A DNA stretch of 64,000 bases from Corynebacterium gallinarum. GTDB taxonomy: Bacteria; Actinomycetota; Actinomycetes; Mycobacteriales; Mycobacteriaceae. Made by a program: the position numbers and the translations under genes. The DNA is taken from assembly GCF_014837045.1 (NCBI RefSeq), contig NZ_JACSPR010000006.1, positions 1-64,000 of the forward strand. Direction: 5' to 3'. Position 1 is the first letter of the stretch. The number at the start of each line of letters is the position of its first letter. The notes beneath the pieces were generated by a model. That model was given only the letters and a program-made list of their open reading frames with translations. It searched no databases and was not told where the DNA came from. Below, one piece after another: positions 1-8,133 of the stretch.

Positions 1-210
1 GAGGAGCGCGGTCCTGCTATCCTGAGATCTGCTTCCTGATCAAATCCTCCGTGTCTACCATCCGGGGGTCGGGCCCCTGTTCAACGTTTCTCCTATTTAG
101 AGAGAACTACCGATCGCCTAAATTCCCAACTGGGCTTCTCACTTCATTTAGCCAGCCACAAATGGTAGTTGAGCCTAGGTTTTCAGGATGAGGCTTAGAA
201 GAGACGTCAA

Positions 211-1188
211 TCACTGCGATTTAACCAAGCCATATATGCCGTAGACATCATCATCCGGCAGCAATATGGTCAATTCTTCGGAACTAACACCCGCTTCCAG
301 AATAAGCGCTTCAATAAACTTCCATTTTCTTTCTTGGACGCCTGGCCAAGCTACAGCACATTTATGAACGTCTAGGTTTGGGTGAGTATCTCGCATATTG
401 GTAAAAACCATCACCCCGCCGACTGGCAAAACCGCATAAAGGCGGCGCAATAGAGCTACAATCTCGTCCTCAGTGAGATACTCAAAAAGGCCCATTGCAT
501 CAAGACAATTAGGATTAAATTCGGCTATGACCTCGTCCATCTTTTGGGCATCTTTGATGACATTAAGATTTTCAAAACGCAAAGTATCTTCATTCTTGTC
601 ATATTCTTCAGCGAGCTTTTGAGAAAAATCTAAAGCGTCTTGATCGCTGTCTATAAGTAAGTGATCAATTGGCGAGACAAACGCAGTCGAAGCGTCAAAA
701 GTCGGCTGGCCGGTTCCACTAGCTACACTTACCCACCTAATTCTTCCCTGATCAACCAAATTCTTAGACAAAAACCACGTCATAGTATGTGCTCTAGCCC
801 TAATTCCCCTGCCATCATAAGAGTGCTGAAACAGGGCCTTGGTGATTAAATCGAGGCGTTTATTATTGTCTATACGTCGTCGGTCAGGGTTGTGCACATA
901 ATAGGTCGCGAATCCGCCGGGCATATGTTGCGCCCATGCTCTCATCGCAGGAGTAAGCCGAAGCATATACCGAGCATAATTATTCGGAGCGTCGGCAGGC
1001 ATGTCTGGCTTCGTCTTCAAATACAGAGTTAGACCATTTGAAAAAAGGACTAAGGCCCAACGCTGAAGTGTGTAACGCTTCTTGGAGAACCTATCTCGCA
1101 CAGCCAAACGAACAATCCTGGCCCCACTTTCTGTCCTGTCGATTTTTTGGATCGTTAATGAAAAGAAATTGAAATTTTGCGAGCTCAT
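211..1188 (-). CDS. Orphan class I SAM-dependent methyltransferase, A+T-rich
   Basis: A 325-residue protein. The C-terminal half has a class I methyltransferase layout: a glycine motif (VSVASGTGQP), an acidic strand end (LLIDSDQDALDF), a motif-IV-like DAMGLFEYL and a post-motif strand (LPVGGVMVFTN). The N-terminal 130 residues match no domain I can name. I start it at the ATG at 1188 because AGGAG lies 9 nt upstream; an in-frame TTG three codons earlier would have no room for that site. Base composition is clearly A+T-richer than the rest of the window, with codon use to match, which suggests acquisition by transfer. It stands alone next to tRNA genes. Substrate unknown. Confidence 0.7.
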   Translation of the reverse strand: MSSQNFNFFSLTIQKIDRTESGARIVRLAVRDRFSKKRYTLQRWALVLFSNGLTLYLKTKPDMPADAPNNYARYMLRLTPAMRAWAQHMPGGFATYYVHNPDRRRIDNNKRLDLITKALFQHSYDGRGIRARAHTMTWFLSKNLVDQGRIRWVSVASGTGQPTFDASTAFVSPIDHLLIDSDQDALDFSQKLAEEYDKNEDTLRFENLNVIKDAQKMDEVIAEFNPNCLDAMGLFEYLTEDEIVALLRRLYAVLPVGGVMVFTNMRDTHPNLDVHKCAVAWPGVQERKWKFIEALILEAGVSSEELTILLPDDDVYGIYGLVKSQ

Positions 1189-1323
1189 AGGTAACAACTC
1201 CTATTGTAAGTACATTTACTTTTTTATCGATAGTTCTCCTGGTGGAAATGGGGCTTAATGGAGATAACTAGACGATGTATCAAATGTACAGCAAGAAGTT
1301 TAGGCGGGTACATAGAAATGCAA

Positions 1324-1362
1324 AAAGAAGCCACTCGGTGAAATTCACAGAGTGGCTTCTTT
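1324..1362 (-). terminator. Rho-independent terminator after tRNA-Glu (copy 1)
   Basis: Twelve-base arms (AAAGAAGCCACT and its complement AGTGGCTTCTTT) enclose a loop that can itself pair. Read on the minus strand the stem is followed by TTTTTG. It sits directly downstream of the first tRNA-Glu. Confidence 0.8.
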
Positions 1363-1368
1363 AATTGG

Positions 1369-1441
1369 TACCCCGTACGGGATTCGAACCCGTGTTACCG
1401 GCGTGAGAGGCCGGCGTCCTAGGCCTCTAGACGAACGGGGC
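1369..1441 (-). tRNA. tRNA-Glu (anticodon CTC), copy 1
   Basis: The minus strand folds into a full cloverleaf: acceptor GCCCCGT with ACGGGGT, anticodon loop CTCTCAC giving CTC, and T-loop TTCGAATC. The last acceptor pair is G-U. CCA is encoded directly after the discriminator A, at 1368-1366. The 73-nt body is identical to the copy at 2241-2313, but the sequences differ immediately on both sides. Confidence 0.95.
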
Positions 1442-2197
1442 GCGGTACGCAGAAAACTATATGTCAGCGCGGTTTAATCCCACAAATCAGGTGGTCAGCA
1501 GGCATTTTTCAGACACATGACGGCACACATGGAAGGACACCCGCTCCGGCTGTTCTCGGAGGGGTGTCGTGCGTACAGGGATCAGTTTTTAGTTCTTGAT
1601 CCGACTCTCTCACGTCCACCGGTGGCTTCAACCTGCTGCCACCGCTTTCCGGCTTCGTTTCGGAAGTTTCGTTAACCCGAGTTGGTTGTCCTCGGTGTTA
1701 CGTCCGTTGTGCCCGTCAGGGGCTTAATGTGCCGGGTGTGGGTTGTTGAAGTGGGTGAAGGTGGGTGTCGAATGACTCCAACGAGGTGTCATCTCTTAGC
1801 GAGCTCCTGATTCACGCATCTCTAGCGCTCGGAATCCATGGTTACGGCAATGCCAGCTGCTTCGAGGACGGCTTCGTTGCGTCCGAACTTCGTCTTCTCT
1901 TCACTTACTGCCATACACTCTCCTCTACTGGATCGGTTTCCACTGACTCCAGAGCGCCCGTTCCGAAACTCCAGGGATCCATTTCCGCTGGTCAACAGCT
2001 GGTTCCTTCGAGATATCGGGATTGAACTTCTCTGTTGAACTCGACTCTAACGTCAGGTCAACAGTGGGTAAAGCCCTTGAGGATAAAGGCATCCTTTTGC
2101 ATTGATAGGCTTACCCCCGCTAAATGAAAATCCGCAGTTCATCCCGCCAGTATGATCGTCCTGAGCAGGGGGAACGTCAGACGTGTGCGAAATCACG
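1442..2197. other. Gene-poor 0.75-kb stretch between two identical tRNA-Glu genes
   Basis: I find no convincing long gene here. Short plus-strand reading frames near 1765-2040 have no family resemblance and no good ribosome site. The only candidate is a 30-codon minus-strand ORF at 1822-1914. The composition is mixed and lower in G+C than neighbouring genes. It may be degenerate DNA left by an element once inserted at the tRNA gene, but no integrase or transposase remnant is recognisable. Confidence 0.5.
1822..1914 (-). CDS. Possible 30-residue small ORF
   Basis: ATG at 1914 follows a purine-rich GAGGAG about 5 nt upstream. The frame encodes a charged 30-residue peptide beginning MAVSEEKTKFGRNEAV and stopping at TAG. 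No family is recognised. It could be a true small protein or the 5-prime remnant of a longer, decayed gene. Only the good ribosome site and the lack of any competing gene support it. Confidence 0.25.
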   Translation of the reverse strand: MAVSEEKTKFGRNEAVLEAAGIAVTMDSER

Positions 2198-2230
2198 AAA
2201 AGCACCGATTCTCAATCTGAGAATCGGTGC
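2198..2230 (-). terminator. Rho-independent terminator after tRNA-Glu (copy 2)
   Basis: A perfect 13-bp stem (GCACCGATTCTCA and complement, 2202-2214 and 2218-2230) with a 3-nt loop. The minus strand continues TTTTCG. It lies 10 nt past the end of the second tRNA-Glu and probably ends a tRNA-Gln/tRNA-Glu transcript. Confidence 0.85.
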
Positions 2231-2240
2231 CAGTGCGTTG

Positions 2241-2313
2241 TACCCCGTACGGGATTCGAACCCGTGTTACCGGCGTGAGAGGCCGGCGTCCTAGGCCTCT
2301 AGACGAACGGGGC
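2241..2313 (-). tRNA. tRNA-Glu (anticodon CTC), copy 2
   Basis: Same 73-nt body as copy 1, with the CTC anticodon. No CCA is encoded: the next bases on the minus strand are CAA. It lies 40 nt downstream of tRNA-Gln on the same strand, so the two are probably co-transcribed. Confidence 0.95.
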
Positions 2314-2353
2314 ATAAAGGACACGATCACTATGAAAATCCAGCTGATCGCAG

Positions 2354-2425
2354 CTGGCCTACCAGGACTCGAACCTAGAATGAGGGTACCAGAAACCCTT
2401 GTGTTGCCAATTACACCATAGGCCA
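2354..2425 (-). tRNA. tRNA-Gln (anticodon CTG)
   Basis: The minus strand gives acceptor TGGCCTA pairing with TAGGCCA, anticodon stem AGGGT/ACCCT with loop TTCTGGT (CTG), T-loop TTCGAGTC and discriminator G; CCA is not encoded. Actinobacteria generally lack GlnRS, so this tRNA is expected to be charged with Glu by GltX and then amidated by GatCAB, both encoded in this window. Confidence 0.95.
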
Positions 2426-2609
2426 ATCATTGACTTCACCGGACGACCCCACCACATGGCAGATTATCCGACTCCGTGCAACAGGTGAATACTATAGCCA
2501 CATTCACCCACAACCCACAAACCCGCAGCTAACAGCCCCAAAAAACCCTCTACCCCACTAGTATTGGAAATCCGACCCCACGGACACCTTCAGAGAGGAT
2601 CCTCTCCGC

Positions 2610-3134
2610 ATGCCTTTCCCAGCACTGCTCATTCCGCTGATCTTCTGGGCCGGCGTGGCCGCATTCTCCTCCTGGGCGGTCAGTCGCGCCTTGCCACTCT
2701 CCGCCACCCGCACCGTCCGGATCAATGCGCCCGCAGATGAGGTCTGGGAGCTGGTGACCGATCTCGGCCGCGCATCAGAGTGGAATGATCACATTGTCCA
2801 TTCCAGCGCACCGGAGGGACTGGAGGAGGGCCGGAAACTGCGCATGCGCACCCGCCATCCGGAGACCGCGCGCCTGCGGGCGTCCTTCCGTCCGACCATC
2901 ACCGTGCTGGAACCCCAGGCTGAGATGACCTGGGAGGCGAAGATCATCGCCCGCTGGATCCTGGCTGTCACCGACACTGTCCACCTCACCCGCGTGGAGG
3001 ACAATCTCACCGAGGTCACCCAGACCATGACCTTCAGTGGCATGCTCTCCCCCGGCGTGCCCTTCCTGACCAGCATCGGGCACCTCCAGGACACCTCGAA
3101 CGCGAAGCTCAAGGCGCTCCTCGAGCAGCGTTAG
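2610..3134 (+). CDS. Membrane-anchored SRPBCC (polyketide cyclase/START-like) protein
   Basis: A 174-residue protein. An N-terminal hydrophobic segment (residues 3-25) is followed by a complete SRPBCC-type domain: the RTVRINAPADEVWELVTDLG opening is typical, as are the TVLEPQAEMTW strand and the final long helix. SRPBCC folds form a pocket for hydrophobic ligands; no ligand can be assigned here. A TAGTAT -10-like box lies at 2557-2562, and a perfect 14-bp palindrome (GAGAGGATCCTCTC, 2593-2606) sits just before the start, so its GAGAGG may serve as a distant ribosome site or the palindrome may be regulatory. A single-gene unit. Confidence 0.75.
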   Translation: MPFPALLIPLIFWAGVAAFSSWAVSRALPLSATRTVRINAPADEVWELVTDLGRASEWNDHIVHSSAPEGLEEGRKLRMRTRHPETARLRASFRPTITVLEPQAEMTWEAKIIARWILAVTDTVHLTRVEDNLTEVTQTMTFSGMLSPGVPFLTSIGHLQDTSNAKLKALLEQR

Positions 3135-3179
3135 AGCGCTTTACGACGCCCGAAACCCCCGCTCCCCCTTGCGTAGTCC

Positions 3180-3215
3180 TATCGTTTTTCGATATGTTTC
3201 TATCAACATTCGATA
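3180..3215 (+). promoter_or_regulatory. Twin operator-like sites before the DUF2975/XRE operon
   Basis: Two 15-bp related sites, TATCGTTTTTCGATA (3180-3194, a TATCG/CGATA palindrome) and TATCAACATTCGATA (3201-3215), start exactly 21 bp apart, about two helical turns. They lie just upstream of the ribosome site GGAAGGA. Autoregulation by the XRE protein of the operon is the natural reading, but that is inference. Confidence 0.5.
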
Positions 3216-3231
3216 AACGGAAGGATGGGTT

Positions 3232-3705
3232 ATGAACCCACGCATTCTCTGGGCGCTCCGGATAATCTTCGGCATCGGCTTTCTCGGTGCCCTGGCTGTC
3301 CAGGTGCTCATGATCACCCAGCTGGTGATCGACACCCTGGAACACGGCACACTCTCACGCACCCCACTGGTGATCCTGGTGCTGCTCTTCGTGGTCGGCT
3401 TCGGCCTGGTCCAATTCATCATCATCTGCCTGTTCCGCCTGCTGGCCATGGTGGAACGCGATGAGATCTTCAACCGGCGCGCCATCACCTGGGTGGACAG
3501 GATCACCGTTGCCATCGCCCTGGCGGCGGTGCTCGTCCTACCCTTCGGCTACATCCTCGCCGAGCTTGACGACGCCCCCGGCGTGGTCATCGTGGCCATG
3601 GTGGTCTCGCTGCTCGTCCTCGGTGTGGCGCTGCTCGTCTACGTCACCCGCACGCTGTTGGCCCGGGCAATCGGGTTCTCCACCGAGCTGGAAGGGGTGA
3701 TCTGA
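3232..3705 (+). CDS. DUF2975 four-helix membrane protein
   Basis: A 157-residue protein with four predicted membrane helices: about 4-35, 42-70, 90-112 and 120-145. The loop after helix 2 contains ERDEIFNRRAITWVDRI, a conserved pattern of the DUF2975 family. Start ATG has GGAAGGA 6 nt upstream. DUF2975 proteins are typically encoded next to a YozG-like XRE regulator, as here: the stop overlaps the next start (TGATG). The biochemical role is unknown; the pairing suggests the membrane protein acts with, or is controlled by, the regulator. Confidence 0.85.
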   Translation: MNPRILWALRIIFGIGFLGALAVQVLMITQLVIDTLEHGTLSRTPLVILVLLFVVGFGLVQFIIICLFRLLAMVERDEIFNRRAITWVDRITVAIALAAVLVLPFGYILAELDDAPGVVIVAMVVSLLVLGVALLVYVTRTLLARAIGFSTELEGVI

Positions 3706-3908
3706 TGCCGATCATCGTGGATCTCGATGTCATGCTGGCCAAGCGGAAAATAGGCGTGGGTGAACTCGCCGAGCGGATCGGGATCACCCCGGCGAACCTG
3801 TCGGTGCTCAAGAACGGTCGCGCCAAGGCGGTGAGATTCACCACCCTGGAGGCGATCTGCCGGGAACTGGACTGCCAGCCCGGCGACATCATCCGCTTCG
3901 AGGAGTAG
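3705..3908 (+). CDS. YozG-like XRE family transcriptional regulator
   Basis: A 67-residue single-domain helix-turn-helix protein. The HTH core is GELAERIGITPANLSVLKNG, followed by KAVRFTTLEAICRELDCQPGDI, a pattern shared by short YozG/Cro-type regulators found with DUF2975. It overlaps the upstream stop by 1 nt, so translation is coupled. It probably binds the paired sites at 3180-3215. Its end is 6 nt from the convergent gltX stop. Confidence 0.88.
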   Translation: MPIIVDLDVMLAKRKIGVGELAERIGITPANLSVLKNGRAKAVRFTTLEAICRELDCQPGDIIRFEE

Positions 3909-3914
3909 GGGGAC

Positions 3915-5396
3915 CTACTCCGCTGCCTGGTACGGGGTGGCCGCCCGTGCCGCGCGCAGGCGGGTCAGGGTGGACTTCCGCCCCAGCAGTTCCATGGACT
4001 CGAACAGCGGTGGGGACACGGCCTCACCGGAGATGGCCACGCGCAGGGCACCGTAGGCCACACGGGGCTTCAGGCCCAGTTCCTCGATGAGCGCCTTGGT
4101 CAGCGCTGCCTCGATATCGGGGGTGGTCCACTCGGTCACAGCCTCCAGAGCGGCAATGCCGGCGTCCAGGGGCTCGATGGCGGCCTCCTTGAGGTTCTTC
4201 TTGGCGGCCTTCTCATCGAGGACCAGATCCTCATCGGCGGTGACGAGGAACTTCAGCAGACCGTAGGCCTCGGCGAGGGTCTTGATGCGCGTCTGGACGA
4301 GATCGGCTGCCACCTGGAATTTATCCGCCGGGTAGTCCTCCGGGAAATCGGTGAACTCGCTCAGGTGCGCGCGCAGACGCTCCTCGAACTCCCCGGCGGG
4401 AAGCAGGCGGATGTGGTCGGCGTTGATGGCCTCCAGCTTCTTCTGGTCGAAGCGGGCCGGGTTGCCGAGCACATCGGCGATATCGAAGTTGGCCACGAAC
4501 TCCTCAACGGTGAAGATGTCCTGGTCAGCCGACAGGGACCAGCCCAGCAGACCGAGGTAGTTGAGCATGCCCTCGGGGATGATGCCGTTGGTGCGGTGCT
4601 GGAACAGGTTCGACTGGGGATCGCGCTTGGACAGCTTCTTGTTGCCCTCCCCCATCACGAACGGCAGGTGACCGAAGACCGGGGTCTGCTTGGCCACACC
4701 GATGCGCTTGAGCGCCTCGTAGAGGGCGATCTGACGTGGGGTGGAGGGCAGGAGGTCCTCGCCGCGCAGGACGTGGGTGATCTCCATCAGGGCGTCATCC
4801 ACCGGGTTGACCAGGGTGTAGAGCGGCTGGCCGTTGGAACGGGCGACCACGAAGTCGGGCTGGGTGAAGGACTTGAACTCCACCTCACCGCGGACCAGGT
4901 CGTTCCACTTCCAGTCCTGCTCCGGCATGCGCAGACGCCAGACGGGCTTGCGGCCCTCGGCCTCGAAGGCGGCGATCTCATCCTCGGTGAGGGTGCGGTC
5001 GTAGTTGTCGTAGCCCAGCTTCGGGTCACGGCCGGCGGCGCGGTGGCGCTCCTCGACCTCCTCAGCGGTGGAGTACGCCGGGTAGACCTCGCCGGCGTCG
5101 ATGAGTTTCTTCAGCACATCCTGGTAGATGTCGGAACGCTGGGACTGGCGGTACGGCTCGTGCGGGCCACCGACCTCCACGCCCTCGTCCCAGGTGAGGC
5201 CGAGCCAGTTCATTGCGTCGAGAAGCGCGGCGTAGGACTCCTCGGAGTCGCGTGCGGCATCGGTGTCCTCGATGCGGAAGATCAACTTGCCGCCGGTGTG
5301 GCGGGCGTAGGCCCAGTTGAACAGGGCGGTGCGCACCAGGCCCACATGTGGGGTGCCGGTGGGTGAGGGACAGAAACGTACACGAACATCAGTCAT
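3915..5396 (-). CDS. gltX: Glutamyl-tRNA synthetase
   Basis: A 493-residue class I synthetase that joins glutamate to tRNA. The HIGH-type motif is [10 protein letters not shown] (residues 10-19) and the KMSKS-type motif is KLSKRD near residue 254. The length is normal for bacterial GluRS and the C-terminal helical anticodon-binding region is complete. GatCAB genes lie in this window and actinobacteria generally lack GlnRS, so the enzyme is probably non-discriminating and also makes Glu-tRNA-Gln. The -10 box TACCAT lies 7 nt before ATG with no ribosome site, indicating a leaderless mRNA. Divergent from the isochorismate synthase gene across 75 bp. Confidence 0.97.
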   Translation of the reverse strand: MTDVRVRFCPSPTGTPHVGLVRTALFNWAYARHTGGKLIFRIEDTDAARDSEESYAALLDAMNWLGLTWDEGVEVGGPHEPYRQSQRSDIYQDVLKKLIDAGEVYPAYSTAEEVEERHRAAGRDPKLGYDNYDRTLTEDEIAAFEAEGRKPVWRLRMPEQDWKWNDLVRGEVEFKSFTQPDFVVARSNGQPLYTLVNPVDDALMEITHVLRGEDLLPSTPRQIALYEALKRIGVAKQTPVFGHLPFVMGEGNKKLSKRDPQSNLFQHRTNGIIPEGMLNYLGLLGWSLSADQDIFTVEEFVANFDIADVLGNPARFDQKKLEAINADHIRLLPAGEFEERLRAHLSEFTDFPEDYPADKFQVAADLVQTRIKTLAEAYGLLKFLVTADEDLVLDEKAAKKNLKEAAIEPLDAGIAALEAVTEWTTPDIEAALTKALIEELGLKPRVAYGALRVAISGEAVSPPLFESMELLGRKSTLTRLRAARAATPYQAAE

Positions 5397-5471
5397 GCTG
5401 GCTATGGTAATCGCCTGTACCCCGGGAGTGCGCGTCCACCCCGGAAAGCGGTGGGATTAGAATGGATACCC

Positions 5472-6602
5472 ATGGCTACACCCCTTGACCCCCAGGCCCC
5501 GCCCACCGCGCCGGATTTCCTCCTCTCGCGGGCGCACGGCTCGGTGCGCACCCAGGGCTCGCAGGAGACCTTCACGGACCCCTGGGACGCCGTGGAGGCC
5601 CTGCGCGGGGGGCGCGTGGAGATGGTCGTGGGCGCCCTGCCCTTCGAACGGGACAAACCGGCCGCACTGACGGTGCCGGAGCGCATCATCCGTGAGGACG
5701 GCCCCCTGGAGCCGCACGCCTACTACCGCCGCGGTCCCGGGTCGGTGCTCACCGCGCGCGTGGTCGGGATGGATCCCTCCCCCGAGGAGCATTTACGACG
5801 CGTGGATGCCGCCATCCGCACCATCCGCAATTCCGCCCTGGACAAGGTCGTGCTGGCGCGTGCCGTCGACATCGCCTTCGACCCCGCGGTGGACCCCCGC
5901 CTGGTGGCCGCCCGCCTGATCGACAATTCCTACAACCGCGACGGCTTCATCACCGACCTCACCGCCGCCGGCCCCGGGTTCACCGGCCACATGCTGGTCG
6001 GTTCCTCTCCCGAGGTGCTCATCAAACGGCAGGGTTCCACCGTCACCGCCTATCCCCTGGCCGGGTCCGCCCCCCGGTCAGAGGACGCGGCCGAGGACGC
6101 CCGACGCGCCGACACCCTTCTTGCCAGCGCCAAGAACCTGGAGGAGCACGCCTATGTGGTGGACCACATCAAGGCGGCGCTCACGCCCCTGTGCTCACGC
6201 GTGGACATCCCCGCGCGCCCAGAGCTGACCCGCACCCATGAGATGTGGCATCTGGCCACCCCGATCGCGGGCACCCTGAAGGATCCCTCCACCACGGCAC
6301 TGGAACTGGCGATCCGGGTCCACCCCACACCGGCGATCTGTGGCACCCCCACCGATGCCGCCGAGGGCCTGATCATCGAGGCCGAATCCCCCCGCAACTT
6401 CTACGCCGGAGCGGTTGGCTGGTGTGATGACACCGGTGATGGTGAGTACATGGTGGCCATCCGCTGCGCGGAGGTCTCCGGGGACGGAAAAACCGCCCGC
6501 GCGTGGGCGGGCGGTGGCATTGTGGCTGATTCCGATGCTCAGGAGGAGTTCGACGAGACCACGGCCAAGCTGCGCACGATCATGCGCTCGCTGGGCCTGT
6601 AG
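5472..6602 (+). CDS. Isochorismate synthase (MenF/EntC/DhbC family)
   Basis: A 376-residue chorismate-utilising enzyme that converts chorismate to isochorismate. Family blocks seen: LDKVVLARAVDI, HEMWHLATPIAGTL, HPTPAICGTPTDAA and NFYAGAVGWCDDTGDGEYMV. Menaquinone synthesis is the likely pathway, because corynebacteria respire with menaquinone and no siderophore synthesis genes lie nearby. I chose the ATG at 5472 because a TAGAAT -10 box ends 8 nt before it, a leaderless arrangement. A GTG at 5451 in the same frame would lie upstream of this promoter element. Ends 6 nt from a convergent methyltransferase gene. Confidence 0.88.
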   Translation: MATPLDPQAPPTAPDFLLSRAHGSVRTQGSQETFTDPWDAVEALRGGRVEMVVGALPFERDKPAALTVPERIIREDGPLEPHAYYRRGPGSVLTARVVGMDPSPEEHLRRVDAAIRTIRNSALDKVVLARAVDIAFDPAVDPRLVAARLIDNSYNRDGFITDLTAAGPGFTGHMLVGSSPEVLIKRQGSTVTAYPLAGSAPRSEDAAEDARRADTLLASAKNLEEHAYVVDHIKAALTPLCSRVDIPARPELTRTHEMWHLATPIAGTLKDPSTTALELAIRVHPTPAICGTPTDAAEGLIIEAESPRNFYAGAVGWCDDTGDGEYMVAIRCAEVSGDGKTARAWAGGGIVADSDAQEEFDETTAKLRTIMRSLGL

Positions 6603-6608
6603 GAGCCG

Positions 6609-7241
6609 CTAGGACGCCTGCTTCTTCTCCGCACGCAGGACCACATCATCCTTGTGGTGTGCACCTGCGCCACTGCGCACATCGCGTTCGAAGTTCTCCA
6701 CCACGGTGACGGTGAACTCATCACTTAAGTGATCGGCGATCCACCGGGGCAGGGCCACGGACTCGGATTCTAGATCGTGGTGGGTGATGAACAGGATCCC
6801 GCCGGGGGCGACGAGGTTCTCCAGCTGGGCCATGGAGGTCTCATTCGCCGGGATCTGTCCGTAGGAGCAGGTCACCAGATCGAACTGGCGGCCTGATTCG
6901 ATGGCGAACTCGGTGAAGGACACCTCGATGACCTCGGGGCGTTCGGGGGCGGTGAGTGAGGCGTCGACAAGCTCCCGGGCGCGTCGGACCGCGGTGGGTG
7001 CGAAGTCGATCCCGGTTGCCCGCCAGCCCTGCTGCGCCAACCAGATAAGGTCCGCGCCCTCGCCGCACCCGATGTCGAGTGCGGTGCCGCGGGCGGGTTC
7101 CCCACCCAGGTAGCTCACCAGCGCCTGATTCGGGCTTCCGCTCCATACCTGCTCATCGGAGGTGTAGCGGGCATCGGCCTCCTCCGGGGTCGCCAGGTGG
7201 CCCGGGCCCCGGTGGTCATCGTGCTCGTGGTGGTGGCCCAT
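6609..7241 (-). CDS. SAM-dependent methyltransferase with His-rich N-terminus
   Basis: A 210-residue class I methyltransferase. Motif I is ALDIGCGEGADLIWLA, the acidic loop is ATGIDFAPTAVRRAREL, and FDLVTCSYGQIP and LVAPGGILFITHHD follow. The overall pattern resembles TehB/thiopurine-type small-molecule methyltransferases. The first ten residues (GHHHEHDDHRG) could bind metal. The start ATG directly abuts the odx stop codon (no gap), so it is translated from the odx transcript. Substrate unknown. Confidence 0.8.
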   Translation of the reverse strand: MGHHHEHDDHRGPGHLATPEEADARYTSDEQVWSGSPNQALVSYLGGEPARGTALDIGCGEGADLIWLAQQGWRATGIDFAPTAVRRARELVDASLTAPERPEVIEVSFTEFAIESGRQFDLVTCSYGQIPANETSMAQLENLVAPGGILFITHHDLESESVALPRWIADHLSDEFTVTVVENFERDVRSGAGAHHKDDVVLRAEKKQAS

Positions 7242-8048
7242 TTAGGCGTCCACCACCGGGTTGCCCAGCTTGCCCAGACCCGGGATCTCGATCTCGATGA
7301 AGTCGCCGTCGACCATGGCCTCGGTGCCCGCGGGGGAACCGGTGCAGATGACATCGCCCGGCAGCAGGGTCATGGAGGCGGTGATGAACTCGATAATCTC
7401 ACCCATCTTCATGATCATCTGGATGGAGTTGGAATCCTGCTTGAGCTCGGTCTCGCCGTCGTGAGTGAGGCGGGCCTTGATGGGCAGGTTGTCCAGGTCG
7501 AAGTTGTCGATGTCGGATTCGATCCAGGGACCGAGCGGGCAGAAGGTGTCGATGCCCTTCGCGCGTGCCCACTGTCCATCGGCGAACTGGAGGTCACGGG
7601 AGGAGACATCGTTGACGATGGTGAAGCCCAGAACCACAGACTTCCAGTCTGCTGCCTTGACATTCTTACAGGGCTTGCCGATGACCACGGCGAGCTCTCC
7701 CTCGAACTCGACCTTGGTGGCAAAGCTCGGGATGCGGATCGGTGCACCCGGGCCGGTGACGGATGTCGGGGGCTTGAGGAACAGGGTCGGCGGCAGGTGC
7801 TCGGCGGATTCCTTGAACACCTCGGCGACGTGGTCGGCGTAGTTACGGCCGATCGCGACGACCTTGCTCGGCAGCATCGGTGCGAGCAGGCGGACATCCT
7901 TCAGTGGCCATTCGCGGCCGGTGTGCTTGATCTCGGTGAAGGGGGTTCCTTCAATCTCCTTCGCGGTCAGGTTGGCGATATCATCTCCATCGCCCTCGAT
8001 GGTGCAGAAACACATTCCCTCTGGGGTGGCAATTCGTCCAAAACGCAT
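7242..8048 (-). CDS. odx: Soluble oxaloacetate decarboxylase, FAH superfamily
   Basis: A 268-residue fumarylacetoacetate-hydrolase-fold protein. Metal-binding signature residues of the family are visible in EFEGELAVVIGKPCKNV and in GFTIVNDVSSRDLQ; the C-terminal core is LLPGDVICTGSPAGTE. It matches C. glutamicum Cg1458 (Odx), which was characterised as a divalent-metal-dependent oxaloacetate decarboxylase, in predicted length, sequence style and gene neighbourhood. The start MRFGRIATPEG (8048) is chosen because TAGTAT lies exactly 7 nt upstream (leaderless). Upstream in-frame ATG and GTG codons would lie in or before that promoter. Confidence 0.88.
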   Translation of the reverse strand: MRFGRIATPEGMCFCTIEGDGDDIANLTAKEIEGTPFTEIKHTGREWPLKDVRLLAPMLPSKVVAIGRNYADHVAEVFKESAEHLPPTLFLKPPTSVTGPGAPIRIPSFATKVEFEGELAVVIGKPCKNVKAADWKSVVLGFTIVNDVSSRDLQFADGQWARAKGIDTFCPLGPWIESDIDNFDLDNLPIKARLTHDGETELKQDSNSIQMIMKMGEIIEFITASMTLLPGDVICTGSPAGTEAMVDGDFIEIEIPGLGKLGNPVVDA

Positions 8049-8133
8049 AACGGCCATACTACTAGGCTTCCCCCGCGGGGCCCCACCCACCTGGGGAACA
8101 GCCGCCGATAGTGGTCGAGGCCACAGACAGGGC

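Noticed and set aside
1765..2038. Plus-strand reading frames between the tRNA-Glu genes
   Set aside because: No ribosome site, no family resemblance, and unusual residue make-up; probably chance frames.
4365..5366. Long plus-strand frame opposite gltX, and similar long antisense frames opposite ilvD, ilvC and serA
   Set aside because: High-GC shadow frames: low-complexity Gly/Val/Asp-rich translations with no motifs, opposite certain genes.
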